A DNA stretch of 43,437 nt from Streptomyces lushanensis (GTDB taxonomy: Bacteria; Actinomycetota; Actinomycetes; Streptomycetales; Streptomycetaceae). The notes below the pieces were generated by a model. It did no database searches, was not told the DNA's origin, and saw nothing but the letters and a program-made list of their open reading frames with translations. Below, in pieces: positions 27,173 to 37,392 of this stretch. How positions within the stretch are numbered: the stretch's first letter is position 1; each line of letters begins with the position of its first letter. The translations under genes and the position numbers were made by a program. The DNA lies in contig NZ_MAUD01000168.1 of NCBI RefSeq assembly GCF_001700515.1, positions 1 to 43,437 on the forward strand, written 5' to 3'.

Positions 27173-28594
27173 GTGACCAGCACAGCGAAGCTCCCTCCGC
27201 CGACCGGCGGCCGGGCCGCGCACCCGGAAAACCTCAGGCATGTCGTCTTCATCACGGCGTCGGCCGCGATGGGCGGCTTCCTCTTCGGCTACGACAGCTC
27301 GGTGATCAACGGCGCCGTCGAGGCCATCCGCAGCCGGTACGACATCGGCTCCGCGGCCCTCGCCCAGGTCATCGCCGTCGCGCTGATCGGCTGTGCGATC
27401 GGCGCGGCGACGGCGGGCCGGATCGCCGACCGCGTCGGCCGTATCCGCTGCATGCGGATCTCGGCGGTCCTCTTCACCGTCAGCGCGGTCGGCTCGGCGC
27501 TGCCCTTCGACATCTACGACCTCGCGTTCTGGCGGATCGCCGGCGGCTTCGCGATCGGTATGGCGTCGGTGATCGGCCCCGCGTACATCGCCGAGGTCTC
27601 GCCGGCCGCCTACCGCGGCCGGCTCGGCTCCTTCCAGCAGGCGGCGATCGTCGTCGGTATCGCCGTCTCCCAGCTCGTGAACTTCGGCATCCTCCGGCTC
27701 GCGGGGGGCGACCAGCGCGGCCGGCTGCTCGGTCTGGAGGCCTGGCAGTGGATGCTCGGTGTGATGGTCGTGCCCGCGCTGCTGTACGGGATGCTCACCC
27801 TCGCCATCCCCGAGTCGCCGCGCTATCTGATCGCCGTGGGCCGCACCCGGCAGGCCAGGGAGGTTCTCGCGGAGGTCGAGGACAAGGACACCGACCTCGA
27901 CGCCAGGGTCGCCGAGATCGAGCACGCGATGCGCCGTGAGCGCACGTCGCGGTTCAGGGATCTGAAGGGCGGCCGGTTCTTCTTCCTGCCCATCGTGTGG
28001 GTGGGTATCGGGCTCTCGATGTTCCAGCAGCTCGTCGGCATCAATGTCGCCTTCTACTACTCGGCGACGCTCTGGCAGTCGGTCGGCGTCGATCCGTCCG
28101 GCTCGTTCTTCTACTCGTTCACGACGTCGATCGTGAACATCGTCGGCACCGTGATCGCGATGGTGCTGGTCGACCGGGTCGGCCGCAAACCGCTCGCGCT
28201 CGCCGGTTCGGCCGGTATGGCGCTCGCGCTCGCCTTCGAGGCCTGGGCGTTCTCCGCTCCTCTCGTCGACGGCAGGCTGCCGGCCACCGAGGGCACCGTC
28301 GCGCTGATCGCGGCCCATGTGTTCGTGCTCTTCTTCGCGCTCTCCTGGGGCGTCGTCGTCTGGGTCTTCCTCGGCGAGATGTTCCCCAACCGGATCCGCG
28401 CGGCGGCGCTCGGTGTCGCCGCCGCGGCCCAGTGGATCGCCAACTGGGCGATCACGGCGAGCTTCCCGAGTCTGGCCGACTGGAATCTCTCGGGCACGTA
28501 TGTCGTCTACACCTGCTTCGCGGTGCTCTCCATCCCGTTCATGCTGGTGTTCGTCAGGGAGACCAAGGGCAGGACGCTGGAGGAGATGGGCTGA
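27173..28594 (+). CDS. glcP: Sugar-porter family MFS transporter, glucose permease GlcP
   Basis: This 12-helix proton/sugar symporter has 473 residues. Motifs are GGFLFGYDSSVINGAV in helix 1, GRIADRVGRIRCM, AYRGRLGSFQQ, PESPRYLIA, FQQLVGINVAFYYS, DRVGRKPLAL, VVWVFLGEMFPNRIRAAA and a C-terminal RETKGRTLEEM. The sequence and the position upstream of ftsY match GlcP1 of S. coelicolor, the main glucose permease, which also matters for glucose kinase-dependent repression. The GTG at 27173 has AGGAG 5 bp upstream. The 242 bp before it are C-rich and repetitive, with no gene. Confidence 0.92.
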   Translation: MTSTAKLPPPTGGRAAHPENLRHVVFITASAAMGGFLFGYDSSVINGAVEAIRSRYDIGSAALAQVIAVALIGCAIGAATAGRIADRVGRIRCMRISAVLFTVSAVGSALPFDIYDLAFWRIAGGFAIGMASVIGPAYIAEVSPAAYRGRLGSFQQAAIVVGIAVSQLVNFGILRLAGGDQRGRLLGLEAWQWMLGVMVVPALLYGMLTLAIPESPRYLIAVGRTRQAREVLAEVEDKDTDLDARVAEIEHAMRRERTSRFRDLKGGRFFFLPIVWVGIGLSMFQQLVGINVAFYYSATLWQSVGVDPSGSFFYSFTTSIVNIVGTVIAMVLVDRVGRKPLALAGSAGMALALAFEAWAFSAPLVDGRLPATEGTVALIAAHVFVLFFALSWGVVVWVFLGEMFPNRIRAAALGVAAAAQWIANWAITASFPSLADWNLSGTYVVYTCFAVLSIPFMLVFVRETKGRTLEEMG

Positions 28595-28673
28595 CCGGAC
28601 GGGCCGACCGGACGGATCGGCCCGGTGGGCCGGACCAGGGCCGGGACCGGCCGTGGCTGATACTGGGAGCGTT

Positions 28674-29888
28674 ATGGAACTCGTCATCCTTGTTGTAGTC
28701 ATCGCCCTGGTCGCGGTCGTCGCGATCGGCGGGCTCGTGGTCGGCAGCCGCAGAAGGAAGAGCCTGCCGTCCCGGCCACCGTCGAGTACGCCGACCACCA
28801 CAGCTCCGCCCTCCGAACCGCAGGTCGGCGACGAGGCGGAGGAACCGCGCGACGAGTCGCGCCGCACGATCGAGGAGGTCGGCCTCCCCGATTCCGCCGG
28901 CACGCGGGTCGTCGTCGAGGAGCCGCCCGTCGCCGAGCCACTCGCGCCGGTGATCGAGATCCCCGAGCCGACGGCGGGCCGGCTGATCCGGCTGCGCGCC
29001 CGGCTCGCGCGCTCGCAGAACTCGCTCGGCAAGGGACTGCTGACGCTGCTGTCCCGAGAGCATCTGGACGAGGAGACCTGGGAGGAGATCGAGGACACCC
29101 TCCTGACCGCCGATGTCGGTGTCGCGCCCACCCAGGAACTGGTCGAGCGGCTGCGGGAGCGGGTACGGGTGCTCGGTACGCGTACGCCAGAGGGGCTGCG
29201 CGGCCTGCTCAGGGAGGAGCTCGTGCAGCTTCTCGGCACGGACCTCGACCGCGCGGTGAGGACCGAGAGCCCGCTGGACACTCCGGCCGTGGTGATGGTC
29301 GTCGGGGTCAACGGCACCGGCAAGACGACCACGACCGGCAAGCTGGCGCGGGTGCTGGTCGCGGACGGGCGGTCGGTGGTGCTCGGCGCCGCGGACACCT
29401 TCCGCGCCGCGGCGGCCGACCAGCTCCAGACCTGGGGGGAGCGGGTCGGCGCCCGTACGGTACGCGGTCCCGAGGGCGGCGATCCCGCGTCGGTCGCCTT
29501 CGACGCGGTCAAGGAGGGCATCGCGGAGGGCGCGGATGTCGTACTGATCGACACCGCGGGCCGGCTGCACACCAAGACCGGGCTGATGGACGAGCTGGGC
29601 AAGGTCAAGCGGGTCGTGGAGAAGCACGGGCCGCTGGACGAGGTGCTGCTGGTCCTGGACGCGACGACCGGGCAGAACGGGCTGGTGCAGGCGCGGGTGT
29701 TCGCGGAGGTCGTGGACATCACCGGCATCGTGCTGACGAAGCTGGACGGTACGGCGAAGGGCGGCATCGTGATCGCGGTGCAGCGGGAGCTGGGCGTACC
29801 GGTGAAGCTGGTGGGACTGGGCGAGGGCGCGGACGATCTGGCGCCGTTCGAGCCCGGGGCGTTCGTGGACGCGCTGATCGGGGACTGA
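28674..29888 (+). CDS. ftsY: Signal recognition particle receptor FtsY
   Basis: SRP receptor GTPase for co-translational membrane targeting, partner of Ffh encoded at 37393. The 404-residue protein has an N-terminal transmembrane anchor (MELVILVVVIALVAVVAIGG), as usual in actinobacteria, and an acidic Pro-rich linker (about 30-100). The N domain and the G domain follow: GVNGTGKTTTTGKLA (G1, about 211), DTFRAAAADQL, DTAGRLHTK, TKLDGTAKGG and GLGEGADDLAPFEP. The ATG at 28674 has GGGAG close by. Longer in-frame starts run back into glcP and are rejected. Confidence 0.96.
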   Translation: MELVILVVVIALVAVVAIGGLVVGSRRRKSLPSRPPSSTPTTTAPPSEPQVGDEAEEPRDESRRTIEEVGLPDSAGTRVVVEEPPVAEPLAPVIEIPEPTAGRLIRLRARLARSQNSLGKGLLTLLSREHLDEETWEEIEDTLLTADVGVAPTQELVERLRERVRVLGTRTPEGLRGLLREELVQLLGTDLDRAVRTESPLDTPAVVMVVGVNGTGKTTTTGKLARVLVADGRSVVLGAADTFRAAAADQLQTWGERVGARTVRGPEGGDPASVAFDAVKEGIAEGADVVLIDTAGRLHTKTGLMDELGKVKRVVEKHGPLDEVLLVLDATTGQNGLVQARVFAEVVDITGIVLTKLDGTAKGGIVIAVQRELGVPVKLVGLGEGADDLAPFEPGAFVDALIGD

Positions 29889-29914
29889 GCCTTCGCGGCG
29901 GCGGCACACCGGGA

Positions 29915-29953
29915 GCGGGAGGCCGGGGCACCTGAGGGGCCCTCGCCTCCCGC
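29915..29953. terminator. Hairpin between ftsY and the convergent primase-like gene
   Basis: GCGGGAGG (29915-29922) pairs with CCTCCCGC (29946-29953), extended by one base pair. A smaller G/C stem lies inside the loop. The position between two convergent genes suggests a shared bidirectional terminator. Confidence 0.6.
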
Positions 29954-29978
29954 CCGCGTTTCCGTGCGTTGACGCGTT

Positions 29979-30635
29979 TCACTGTGTTGACGAGCGATGG
30001 CAGATGTACGCCAGGGTGCCCAGCAGCAGCCGGGCCTGAGGCGGATCGGCCGCGTTGTCCAGCGACGGGGGACGCAGCCAGCGGACCGGTCCCAGACCCG
30101 GCATCTCCGAGGGCGGGGCCATGACATGGCTGCCCGAACTCAGACCGCGCAGATCCAGATCGGCGTCGTCCCAGCCCATCCGGTAGAGCAGCTCGGGCAG
30201 CTCGGCCGCGGCGCCCCGCGCGACGAAGAAGTGGGCCCGGCCGGCCGGGGTCGCCATGACCGGGCCCAGCGGCAGCCCCATCCGTTCGAGCCGTACCAGC
30301 GCGCGGCTGCCCGCCTGCTCCGCCACCTCGATGATGTCGAAGCCGCGGCCCACCGGGAGCAGCACCGCCGCGCCCGGCACCTCCGACCAGAGCCGGGTGA
30401 CCTCGTCGAGCGTGGCGCCCGCCGGCACCTCGGGGCGGAAGTCCAGCGGATGGGCGCCCGGCGACGCGCAGCGCGCCGAGCCGCAGGAGCACACCCCGCC
30501 CGTGGCCCGCGCACCGGGAACGACGTCCCAGCCCCAGAGCCCGGTGTACTCCGCCACCGCGGTGCACTCTGTCGTCCGGCCGCGGCGCCGTGAGCCGGAC
30601 CGCATCTCCCGGATGCCGCCGATCGTGAAGCCCAT
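29979..30635 (-). CDS. Prim-Pol domain protein (bifunctional DNA primase/polymerase, N-terminal type)
   Basis: This 218-residue protein starts MGFTIGGIREMRSGSRRRGR. The region GLWGWDVVPGA...CSCGSARCASPGAHPLDFRP resembles the N-terminal primase/polymerase domain of actinobacterial and plasmid replication proteins, including the cysteine-rich CSCG..C..PG.HP motif. It lacks a helicase part, and I see no obvious complete catalytic acidic triad, so activity is uncertain. The ATG at 30635 has GGAGGGGG 1-8 bp upstream. A gene of this kind next to nsdA is normal for Streptomyces; whether it replicates anything is unknown. Confidence 0.75.
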   Translation of the reverse strand: MGFTIGGIREMRSGSRRRGRTTECTAVAEYTGLWGWDVVPGARATGGVCSCGSARCASPGAHPLDFRPEVPAGATLDEVTRLWSEVPGAAVLLPVGRGFDIIEVAEQAGSRALVRLERMGLPLGPVMATPAGRAHFFVARGAAAELPELLYRMGWDDADLDLRGLSSGSHVMAPPSEMPGLGPVRWLRPPSLDNAADPPQARLLLGTLAYICHRSSTQ

Positions 30636-31062
30636 GCCCCCTCCAACGGGTTGAACTCGCCGGTGGTTACGTCTCGCAGTCTGCCCGTGACACTCCGTCG
30701 TGACCGAGGCGGTCCGGGCGGCGCGAAGTGGCACTTGGGGTGGTGCGACCCGATGTGTACGCCCCGGCGCACAACGCCGCGCGGGCCGCTGACCCATGTG
30801 TGTCAAGTCAATCGCGCCCGGTGAGAGGTGAGTTCATTCGAAGGGGTGGCGAATGGTGGCGTTTGTGGAATCACCCTCGCTGGACGGGTGATCGTAGGAT
30901 TACTTTCAGTGCACGAACCGTGGGGAAAAGCACACGCGCGGGTATGCCGGGGGCAACTCGGTTTCCTGTTCGAAGGGGCGCGACCTCAGGACAGCCGGCC
31001 ACGATTGACGGCATTCTGGTACCGGTTCGCGCGACAGGGCTTCAGCGGATGGGGGCGTTCCA
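30636..31062 (+). other. Long divergent intergenic region upstream of nsdA
   Basis: A 427-bp region, less G+C-rich than its neighbours, separates the primase-like gene from nsdA. It contains a 7-bp dyad with a 9-bp loop (30870-30876 with 30886-30892), followed 3 bp later by TAGGAT (30895-30900), a plausible -10 element. That would give nsdA a leader of about 155 nt. TTGACG occurs at 31005-31010 without a matching -10. I see no gene in it. Such a long leader on a developmental regulator may carry control sites. Confidence 0.5.
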
Positions 31063-32541
31063 GTGGGTGGCAGCGGCGCAGGCGGTACGAATACCGGCAA
31101 GCGTCCGAATGGGCAACTCGGCTCGTGGTTCCTGCGCAGCGGCTGGTCGAAAGGCGAACTGGCGCGTCAGGTCAACCGCAGGGCGCGGCAGATGGGCGCG
31201 CACCACATCAGCACGGACACCTCGCGCGTGCGGCGCTGGCTCGACGGCGAACAGCCGCGCGAGCCGATCCCCCGTATTCTCTCCGAGCTCTTCTCCGAGC
31301 GCTTCGGTTCCGTTGTCGGCATCGAGGAACTCGGGCTGCGCACCGCGCACCAGTCGCCTTCGGTCTCCGGTGTCGATCTGCCCTGGGCGGGGCCGCAGAC
31401 GGTCGCCCTGATCAGCGAGTTCTCCCGGAGCGACCTGATGCTGGCCCGGCGCGGTTTTCTCGGCACCTCGCTGGCGCTCGCCGCGGGCCCGTCCCTGGTC
31501 GAGCCCATGCAGCGCTGGCTGGTGCCCGTTCCGACGGGAGATCCGGGCGGGCCGCGGGCCGAGTCCGTACCCTCGCACCGGCCCTCCAAGCTCTCCGGGC
31601 CCGAGCTGGAGCTGCTGGAGTCGACCACCGCGATGTTCCGCCAGTGGGACGCGCAGTGCGGCGGCGGTCTGCGGCGCAAGGCGGTGGTCGGGCAGCTCCA
31701 CGAGGTCACGGATCTCCTCCAGGAGCCGCAGCCCGAGGCCACCGCGCGGCGGCTGTTCCGGTGCGCGGCCGAGCTGGCCGAGCTGGCCGGCTGGATGAGT
31801 TATGACGTCGGTCTCCAGCCCAATGCCCAGAAATACTTCGTCCTCGCCCTGCATGCGGCAAAGGAGGCCGGCGACAAACCGCTGGGCTCTTACATCCTTT
31901 CCTCGATGAGCCGTCAGATGATTCATCTGGGGCGGCCCGACGACGCGTTGGAGCTGATCCATCTCGCGCAGTACGGCAGCCGTGACTGCGCCACGCCCCG
32001 GACCCAGGCGATGCTGTATGCGATGGAGGCGCGCGCGTACGCAAACATGGGACAGCCCGGCAAGTGCAAGCGGGCGACCAGAATGGCCGAGGACGCCTTC
32101 TCCGACGCCGGGTTCGACGGCGAGCCCGAGCCCGACTGGATCCGCTTCTTCTCCGAGGCGGAACTCCACGCGGAGAACGCCCACTCGTACCGCGATCTCG
32201 CCTATGTGGCGGGCCGCAGCCCCACCTACGCCTCCCTCGCCGAACCGCTGATGCGGCGTGCCGTCGACCTGTTCGAGAAGGACGAGGAGCACCAGCGGTC
32301 GTACGCGCTGAACCTGATCGGCATGGCCACCGTCCATCTCCTCAAGAAGGAGCCCGAGCAGTCCACCGCCCTGGCCCAGCAGGCCCTGAAGGTGGCACGC
32401 AAGGTGCGCTCCGAGCGCGTCAACACCCGGCTGCGCAAGACCGTGGACACCGCGGCCAGGGACTTCGCCGACGTCGCCGAGGTCACCGATCTCACGGATC
32501 TGCTCACCGCCCAGCTGCCCGAATCCGCCGAGGCCGTCTGA
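31063..32541 (+). CDS. nsdA: NsdA-type negative regulator of sporulation and antibiotic production
   Basis: The 492-residue protein begins MGGSGAGGTNTGKRPNGQLG. The N-terminal part (SGWSKGELARQVNRRARQMG...STDTSRVRRWLDGEQPREPIP) looks like a divergent helix-turn-helix; residues about 200-470 form TPR-like helical repeats. It matches NsdA (SCO5582) of S. coelicolor, whose loss raises actinorhodin and sporulation. An internal LARRGFLGTSLALAAG at 127-142 resembles a twin-arginine signal. The GTG at 31063 has GGGGGCG upstream. No tta codon was noticed. It is transcribed in the same direction as amtB but separated by 311 bp. Confidence 0.9.
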   Translation: MGGSGAGGTNTGKRPNGQLGSWFLRSGWSKGELARQVNRRARQMGAHHISTDTSRVRRWLDGEQPREPIPRILSELFSERFGSVVGIEELGLRTAHQSPSVSGVDLPWAGPQTVALISEFSRSDLMLARRGFLGTSLALAAGPSLVEPMQRWLVPVPTGDPGGPRAESVPSHRPSKLSGPELELLESTTAMFRQWDAQCGGGLRRKAVVGQLHEVTDLLQEPQPEATARRLFRCAAELAELAGWMSYDVGLQPNAQKYFVLALHAAKEAGDKPLGSYILSSMSRQMIHLGRPDDALELIHLAQYGSRDCATPRTQAMLYAMEARAYANMGQPGKCKRATRMAEDAFSDAGFDGEPEPDWIRFFSEAELHAENAHSYRDLAYVAGRSPTYASLAEPLMRRAVDLFEKDEEHQRSYALNLIGMATVHLLKKEPEQSTALAQQALKVARKVRSERVNTRLRKTVDTAARDFADVAEVTDLTDLLTAQLPESAEAV

Positions 32542-32852
32542 CCCGGCCGGCTCGCGCGCCGGACATCAAGCCCCGGTCGCGGCGCTCACCCCGTACCGCC
32601 CGACACGGCTCCCCCGCCGCCAGGTCAGCAGGGTGGGGGCCGCGGCCGGTTTCCGATGTCCGCAGAGGGTATCCGGGACCACCGCGACGATCCGCCGGTT
32701 CACCGGCTCGTAACACGCAGGTAGCCTTCGTCACGGGTGTGAAACATCGAGCGGCACTGACCGAAACCGCGTTGCGCCAATCTCCTCAGCACAAGTCGGC
32801 CCATACCTTGAGCATCCGCACGGGCCGTTCCGACCGCGAGGAGACGCTGGCC
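32542..32852 (+). other. Regulatory region upstream of amtB
   Basis: A 311-bp intergenic stretch with no gene seen. Its notable content is the GlnR-type operator at 32699-32745, about 110-150 bp before the amtB start. GGAGA at about 32840 serves as ribosome-binding site for the proposed TTG start. Confidence 0.6.
32699..32745 (+). promoter_or_regulatory. GlnR-type operator upstream of amtB
   Basis: GTCAC-N6-GAAAC at 32730-32745 matches the actinobacterial GlnR half-site consensus (gTnAC-N6-GaAAc) exactly. A second, degenerate half-site TTCAC-N6-GTAAC lies at 32699-32714. Another GTnnC-like pair (GTAAC-N6-GTAGC, 32710-32725) overlaps it. In S. coelicolor GlnR is known to activate amtB-glnK-glnD in nitrogen limitation. 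Confidence 0.75.
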
Positions 32853-34474
<1,622 letters not shown>

Positions 34475-34485
34475 GCCCTGTCCGG

Positions 34486-34511
34486 CGATCTTCGCGGGCC
34501 CGCGAAGATCG
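34486..34511. promoter_or_regulatory. 26-bp perfect palindrome between glnK and glnD
   Basis: Thirteen bases (34486-34498) are followed immediately by their reverse complement (34499-34511), with no spacer. It starts 12 bp after the glnK stop and ends 111 bp before glnD. As RNA it would form a hairpin with a minimal loop, a plausible attenuator lowering glnD expression relative to amtB-glnK; as DNA it could be an operator. Confidence 0.6.
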
Positions 34512-34622
34512 GTGCGGTATCGCGGGGCGGAGGACCGGCGTCGCCGACGGACCGTACGCGGTCGGGCGACTCCGAGACAGGCAAACACTGCCGGTCGCGG
34601 CACGAGAGACGGGAACGACTGG

Positions 34623-37091
34623 GTGACGAGCCTCGAAGAGACGACCGAACAGGCAGACTCGGGACCCAGCGGCTATGCGGCGGCCCGGCTGCGCCTTCTC
34701 CAGGAGAAGACGCGGCCGGGGCCGCCGCGCCGCGCCGCCCTGGCCCGGCTGACCGACAGCTGGCTGAACGCGCTGTTCACCACCGCGGCCCAGGAGGCCG
34801 GAGTGCGCGGCGCAGCCCTCGTGGCCGTCGGCGGCTACGGACGAGGAGAGCTGTCACCGCGCAGCGACCTCGATCTGCTCCTGCTGCACGACGGCAAGTC
34901 CCCCGCGGGCGCCATCGCCGCCCTCGCCGACCGGGTCTGGTATCCGGTCTGGGACCTCGGACTCGCCCTCGACCACTCCGTACGCACCCCCGCCGAGGCC
35001 CGCAGAACCGCGGCCGAGGACCTCAAGGTGCAGCTCGGACTCCTCGACGCCCGGCATGTCGCGGGCGATCTGGGCCTGGTCACCGGGGTGCGGACCGCGA
35101 TCCTCGCCGACTGGCGCAACACCGCCGTCAAGCGCCTTCCCGCGCTGGACGAGCTGTGCCGGGAGCGCGCCGAGCGCCACGGCGAACTGCGATTCCTGCT
35201 GGAGCCCGACCTCAAGGAGGCCAGGGGCGGCCTGCGCGACGCCACCGCGCTGCGCGCCGTCGCCGCGTCCTGGCTGGCCGACGCGCCCCGGGAGGGTCTC
35301 GCCGACGCCCGCCGCGCGCTCCTCGACGTACGGGACGCCCTCCATCTCACCACGGGCCGCGCCACCGACCGGCTCGCCCTCCAGGAACAGGATCCCGTCG
35401 CCGAGGAGCTCGCCCTGCTCGACGCCGATGTCCTGCTCCGGCAGGTGTACGAGGCCGCGCGCACGGTCTCGTACGCCTCGGACGTCACCTGGCGCGAGGT
35501 CAACCGGGTGCTGCGGTCGCGGTCCGTACGCCCCCGGCTGCGGGCCATGCTGGGCGGCAAGCCCGCTCCCGAGCGCACTCCGCTCGCCGAGGGTGTCGTG
35601 GAGATGGACGGCGAGGCCGTGCTCGCCCGCGCCGCGCGCCCGGAACGGGATCCCGTACTGCCCCTGCGGGCGGCCGCCGCAGCCGCCCAGGCCGGTCTGC
35701 CGATCTCGCTGCACGCCGTTCGGCTGCTCGGCAGCGCCGCGAAACCGCTGCCGGTGCCCTGGCCGGCCGAGGCCCGCGAGGAGCTCGTCACCCTGCTCGG
35801 CGCCGGTGAGTCCACCGTCCCGGTCTGGGAGGCGCTCGAAGCCGAGGGCCTGATCACGCGGCTGCTGCCCGACTGGGAGCGGGTCCGCTGCCGGCCCCAG
35901 CGCAACGCCGTCCACACCTGGACCGTCGACCGCCATCTGGTGGAGACCGCCGTCCAGGCCTCCTCGCTCACCCGCCGGGTGAGCCGTCCCGACCTGCTGC
36001 TCGTCTGCGCGCTGCTGCACGACATCGGCAAGGGCTGGCCCGGCGACCACTCCGTGGCCGGTGAGGTCATCGCCCGGGACGTGGCCGCCCGGATCGGCTT
36101 CGACCAGGAGGACATGGGCGTCATCGCCACGGTCGTACGCCACCATCTCCTGCTCATCGACACCGCGACCCGTCGCGATCTGGACGACCCCGCCACCGTC
36201 GCCTCGGTCGCCGCCCGCATCGGCTCCGCCGGCACGCTGGAACTGCTGCACGCGCTCACCGAGGCCGACGCGCTCGCCACCGGGCCCGCGGCCTGGTCGT
36301 CCTGGCGTGCCTCGCTCGTCGACGACCTCGTCGCACGCGTCGCCGCCGTCCTCGCGGGTGACACGCCCGCCGAGCCCGAGCCCACCGCGCCCAGCGCCGA
36401 ACAGGAACGGCTGGCCGTGGAGGCGCTGCGCACCGGTGATCCGGTGCTCGCGCTGCGCGCCCAGGCCGAGACCAGGCAGGAGGAGGACGGCACGCCGGAG
36501 CCCGTCGGCGTCGAACTGCTCATCGCCCTGCCCGACCAGCCGGGCGTCCTGCCCGCGGCGGCCGGAGTGCTGGCCCTGCACCGGCTCACCGTACGGGCCG
36601 CCGATCTGCGCGCCATCGAACTGCCCACGGAACTGGGCGGGACCAGCGGCCCCGGCGGCACCACGGAGGTGCTGCTGCTGAGCTGGCGCGTCGCGGCCGA
36701 GTACGGCTCGCTTCCGCAGGCCGTGCGGCTCCGCGCCGATCTCGTACGGGCCCTGGACGGCTCGCTGGACATTCCCGCCAGGCTCGCCGAGCGGGAGGCG
36801 GCCTATCCGCGCCGTCGCGGTGTGCAGGCGCCGCCGCCACGGGTGACGGTCGCGCCGACCGCCTCGCAGCTCGCCACGGTCATCGAGGTCCGTGCCCAGG
36901 ACGCGCCGGGGCTGCTGCACCGGATCGGGCGCGCCCTGGAGGAGGCGGCGGTACGGGTGCGCAGCGCCCATGTCTCGACGCTGGGGGCGAACGCGGTGGA
37001 CACGGTCTATGTCACGCGCGCGGACGGCTCCCCGCTCCCGGAGGCGGACGCGGTGGCCCTGGCGAAGGGACTGGAGGCGGCCCTGAGCTGA
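34623..37091 (+). CDS. glnD: PII (GlnK) nucleotidylyltransferase GlnD
   Basis: The bifunctional sensor that modifies and demodifies PII; in Streptomyces it adenylylates GlnK. The 822-residue protein has the nucleotidyltransferase motif VGGYGRGELSPRSDLDLLLL (Asp82, Asp84), a GlnE/GlnD-type helical domain, the HD phosphohydrolase motif LLHDIGKGWPGDH (His466, Asp467), and two C-terminal ACT domains (about 625-700 and 750-820) that sense glutamine. GTG 34623 is chosen because upstream frame overlaps glnK and the palindrome. GGGAAC lies 7-12 bp before it. Confidence 0.95.
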   Translation: MTSLEETTEQADSGPSGYAAARLRLLQEKTRPGPPRRAALARLTDSWLNALFTTAAQEAGVRGAALVAVGGYGRGELSPRSDLDLLLLHDGKSPAGAIAALADRVWYPVWDLGLALDHSVRTPAEARRTAAEDLKVQLGLLDARHVAGDLGLVTGVRTAILADWRNTAVKRLPALDELCRERAERHGELRFLLEPDLKEARGGLRDATALRAVAASWLADAPREGLADARRALLDVRDALHLTTGRATDRLALQEQDPVAEELALLDADVLLRQVYEAARTVSYASDVTWREVNRVLRSRSVRPRLRAMLGGKPAPERTPLAEGVVEMDGEAVLARAARPERDPVLPLRAAAAAAQAGLPISLHAVRLLGSAAKPLPVPWPAEAREELVTLLGAGESTVPVWEALEAEGLITRLLPDWERVRCRPQRNAVHTWTVDRHLVETAVQASSLTRRVSRPDLLLVCALLHDIGKGWPGDHSVAGEVIARDVAARIGFDQEDMGVIATVVRHHLLLIDTATRRDLDDPATVASVAARIGSAGTLELLHALTEADALATGPAAWSSWRASLVDDLVARVAAVLAGDTPAEPEPTAPSAEQERLAVEALRTGDPVLALRAQAETRQEEDGTPEPVGVELLIALPDQPGVLPAAAGVLALHRLTVRAADLRAIELPTELGGTSGPGGTTEVLLLSWRVAAEYGSLPQAVRLRADLVRALDGSLDIPARLAEREAAYPRRRGVQAPPPRVTVAPTASQLATVIEVRAQDAPGLLHRIGRALEEAAVRVRSAHVSTLGANAVDTVYVTRADGSPLPEADAVALAKGLEAALS

Positions 37092-37241
37092 CGCCCGGAC
37101 AGCGGGCCGACGCTCCGGACACCGGGCCGACGCCCGGGACGGCGTGCCGCCGGGGCCGTGCCGCGGGGCTCGTAGCGGCAGGCCTGTCACGGCGGACGCC
37201 GCCCGTACCGCCCGGCTCGTCACGGCGGACACCGGGGCACC

Positions 37242-37274
37242 GGCCGTACGGTGGAGCGTGCCACCCGTACGGCC
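37242..37274 (+). terminator. Hairpin between glnD and ffh
   Basis: GGCCGTACGGTGG (37242-37254) pairs with CCACCCGTACGGCC (37261-37274) with one bulged base and a 6-base loop. There is no T-tract. It is probably the glnD terminator, lying 16 bp before the presumed ffh -35 box. Confidence 0.6.
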
Positions 37275-37289
37275 GTGCCCGCCGCGGGG

Positions 37290-37319
37290 CAGACCTCACC
37301 GCACGCGGCCGGATACCCT
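37290..37319 (+). promoter_or_regulatory. Predicted ffh promoter
   Basis: CAGACC (37290-37295) and TACCCT (37314-37319) are 18 bp apart. The predicted start near 37326 leaves a leader of about 65 nt before the ffh GTG. The -35 box is only a partial match. Confidence 0.4.
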
Positions 37320-37392
37320 GGGGGACGGTCTGTCCTTCACCGCGCGGGGACGGCCCCCTCATCCGCTCCCGACCTGAGGATCCGCGACCACC

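Larger units (their letters stand above)
37092..37392 (+). other. Repeat-rich intergenic region between glnD and ffh
   Basis: This 301-bp stretch has no credible gene. It starts with about 2.5 imperfect copies of a 19-20 bp unit with core GACGCnCGGACA (37090-37140), which begin inside the glnD stop. A second direct repeat, GTCACGGCGGAC, occurs twice within 37185-37231. A strong hairpin and the ffh promoter follow. Confidence 0.6.

Noticed and set aside
28699..28941. Minus-strand 80-codon frame near the ftsY 5' end
   Set aside because: It overlaps the FtsY linker coding and is Arg/Pro-rich; no ribosome-binding site or motif.
27131..30127. Open frame of 998 codons on the minus strand
   Set aside because: It runs antisense through glcP and ftsY, both clearly real. 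The translation is Arg/Ser/Pro-rich nonsense.
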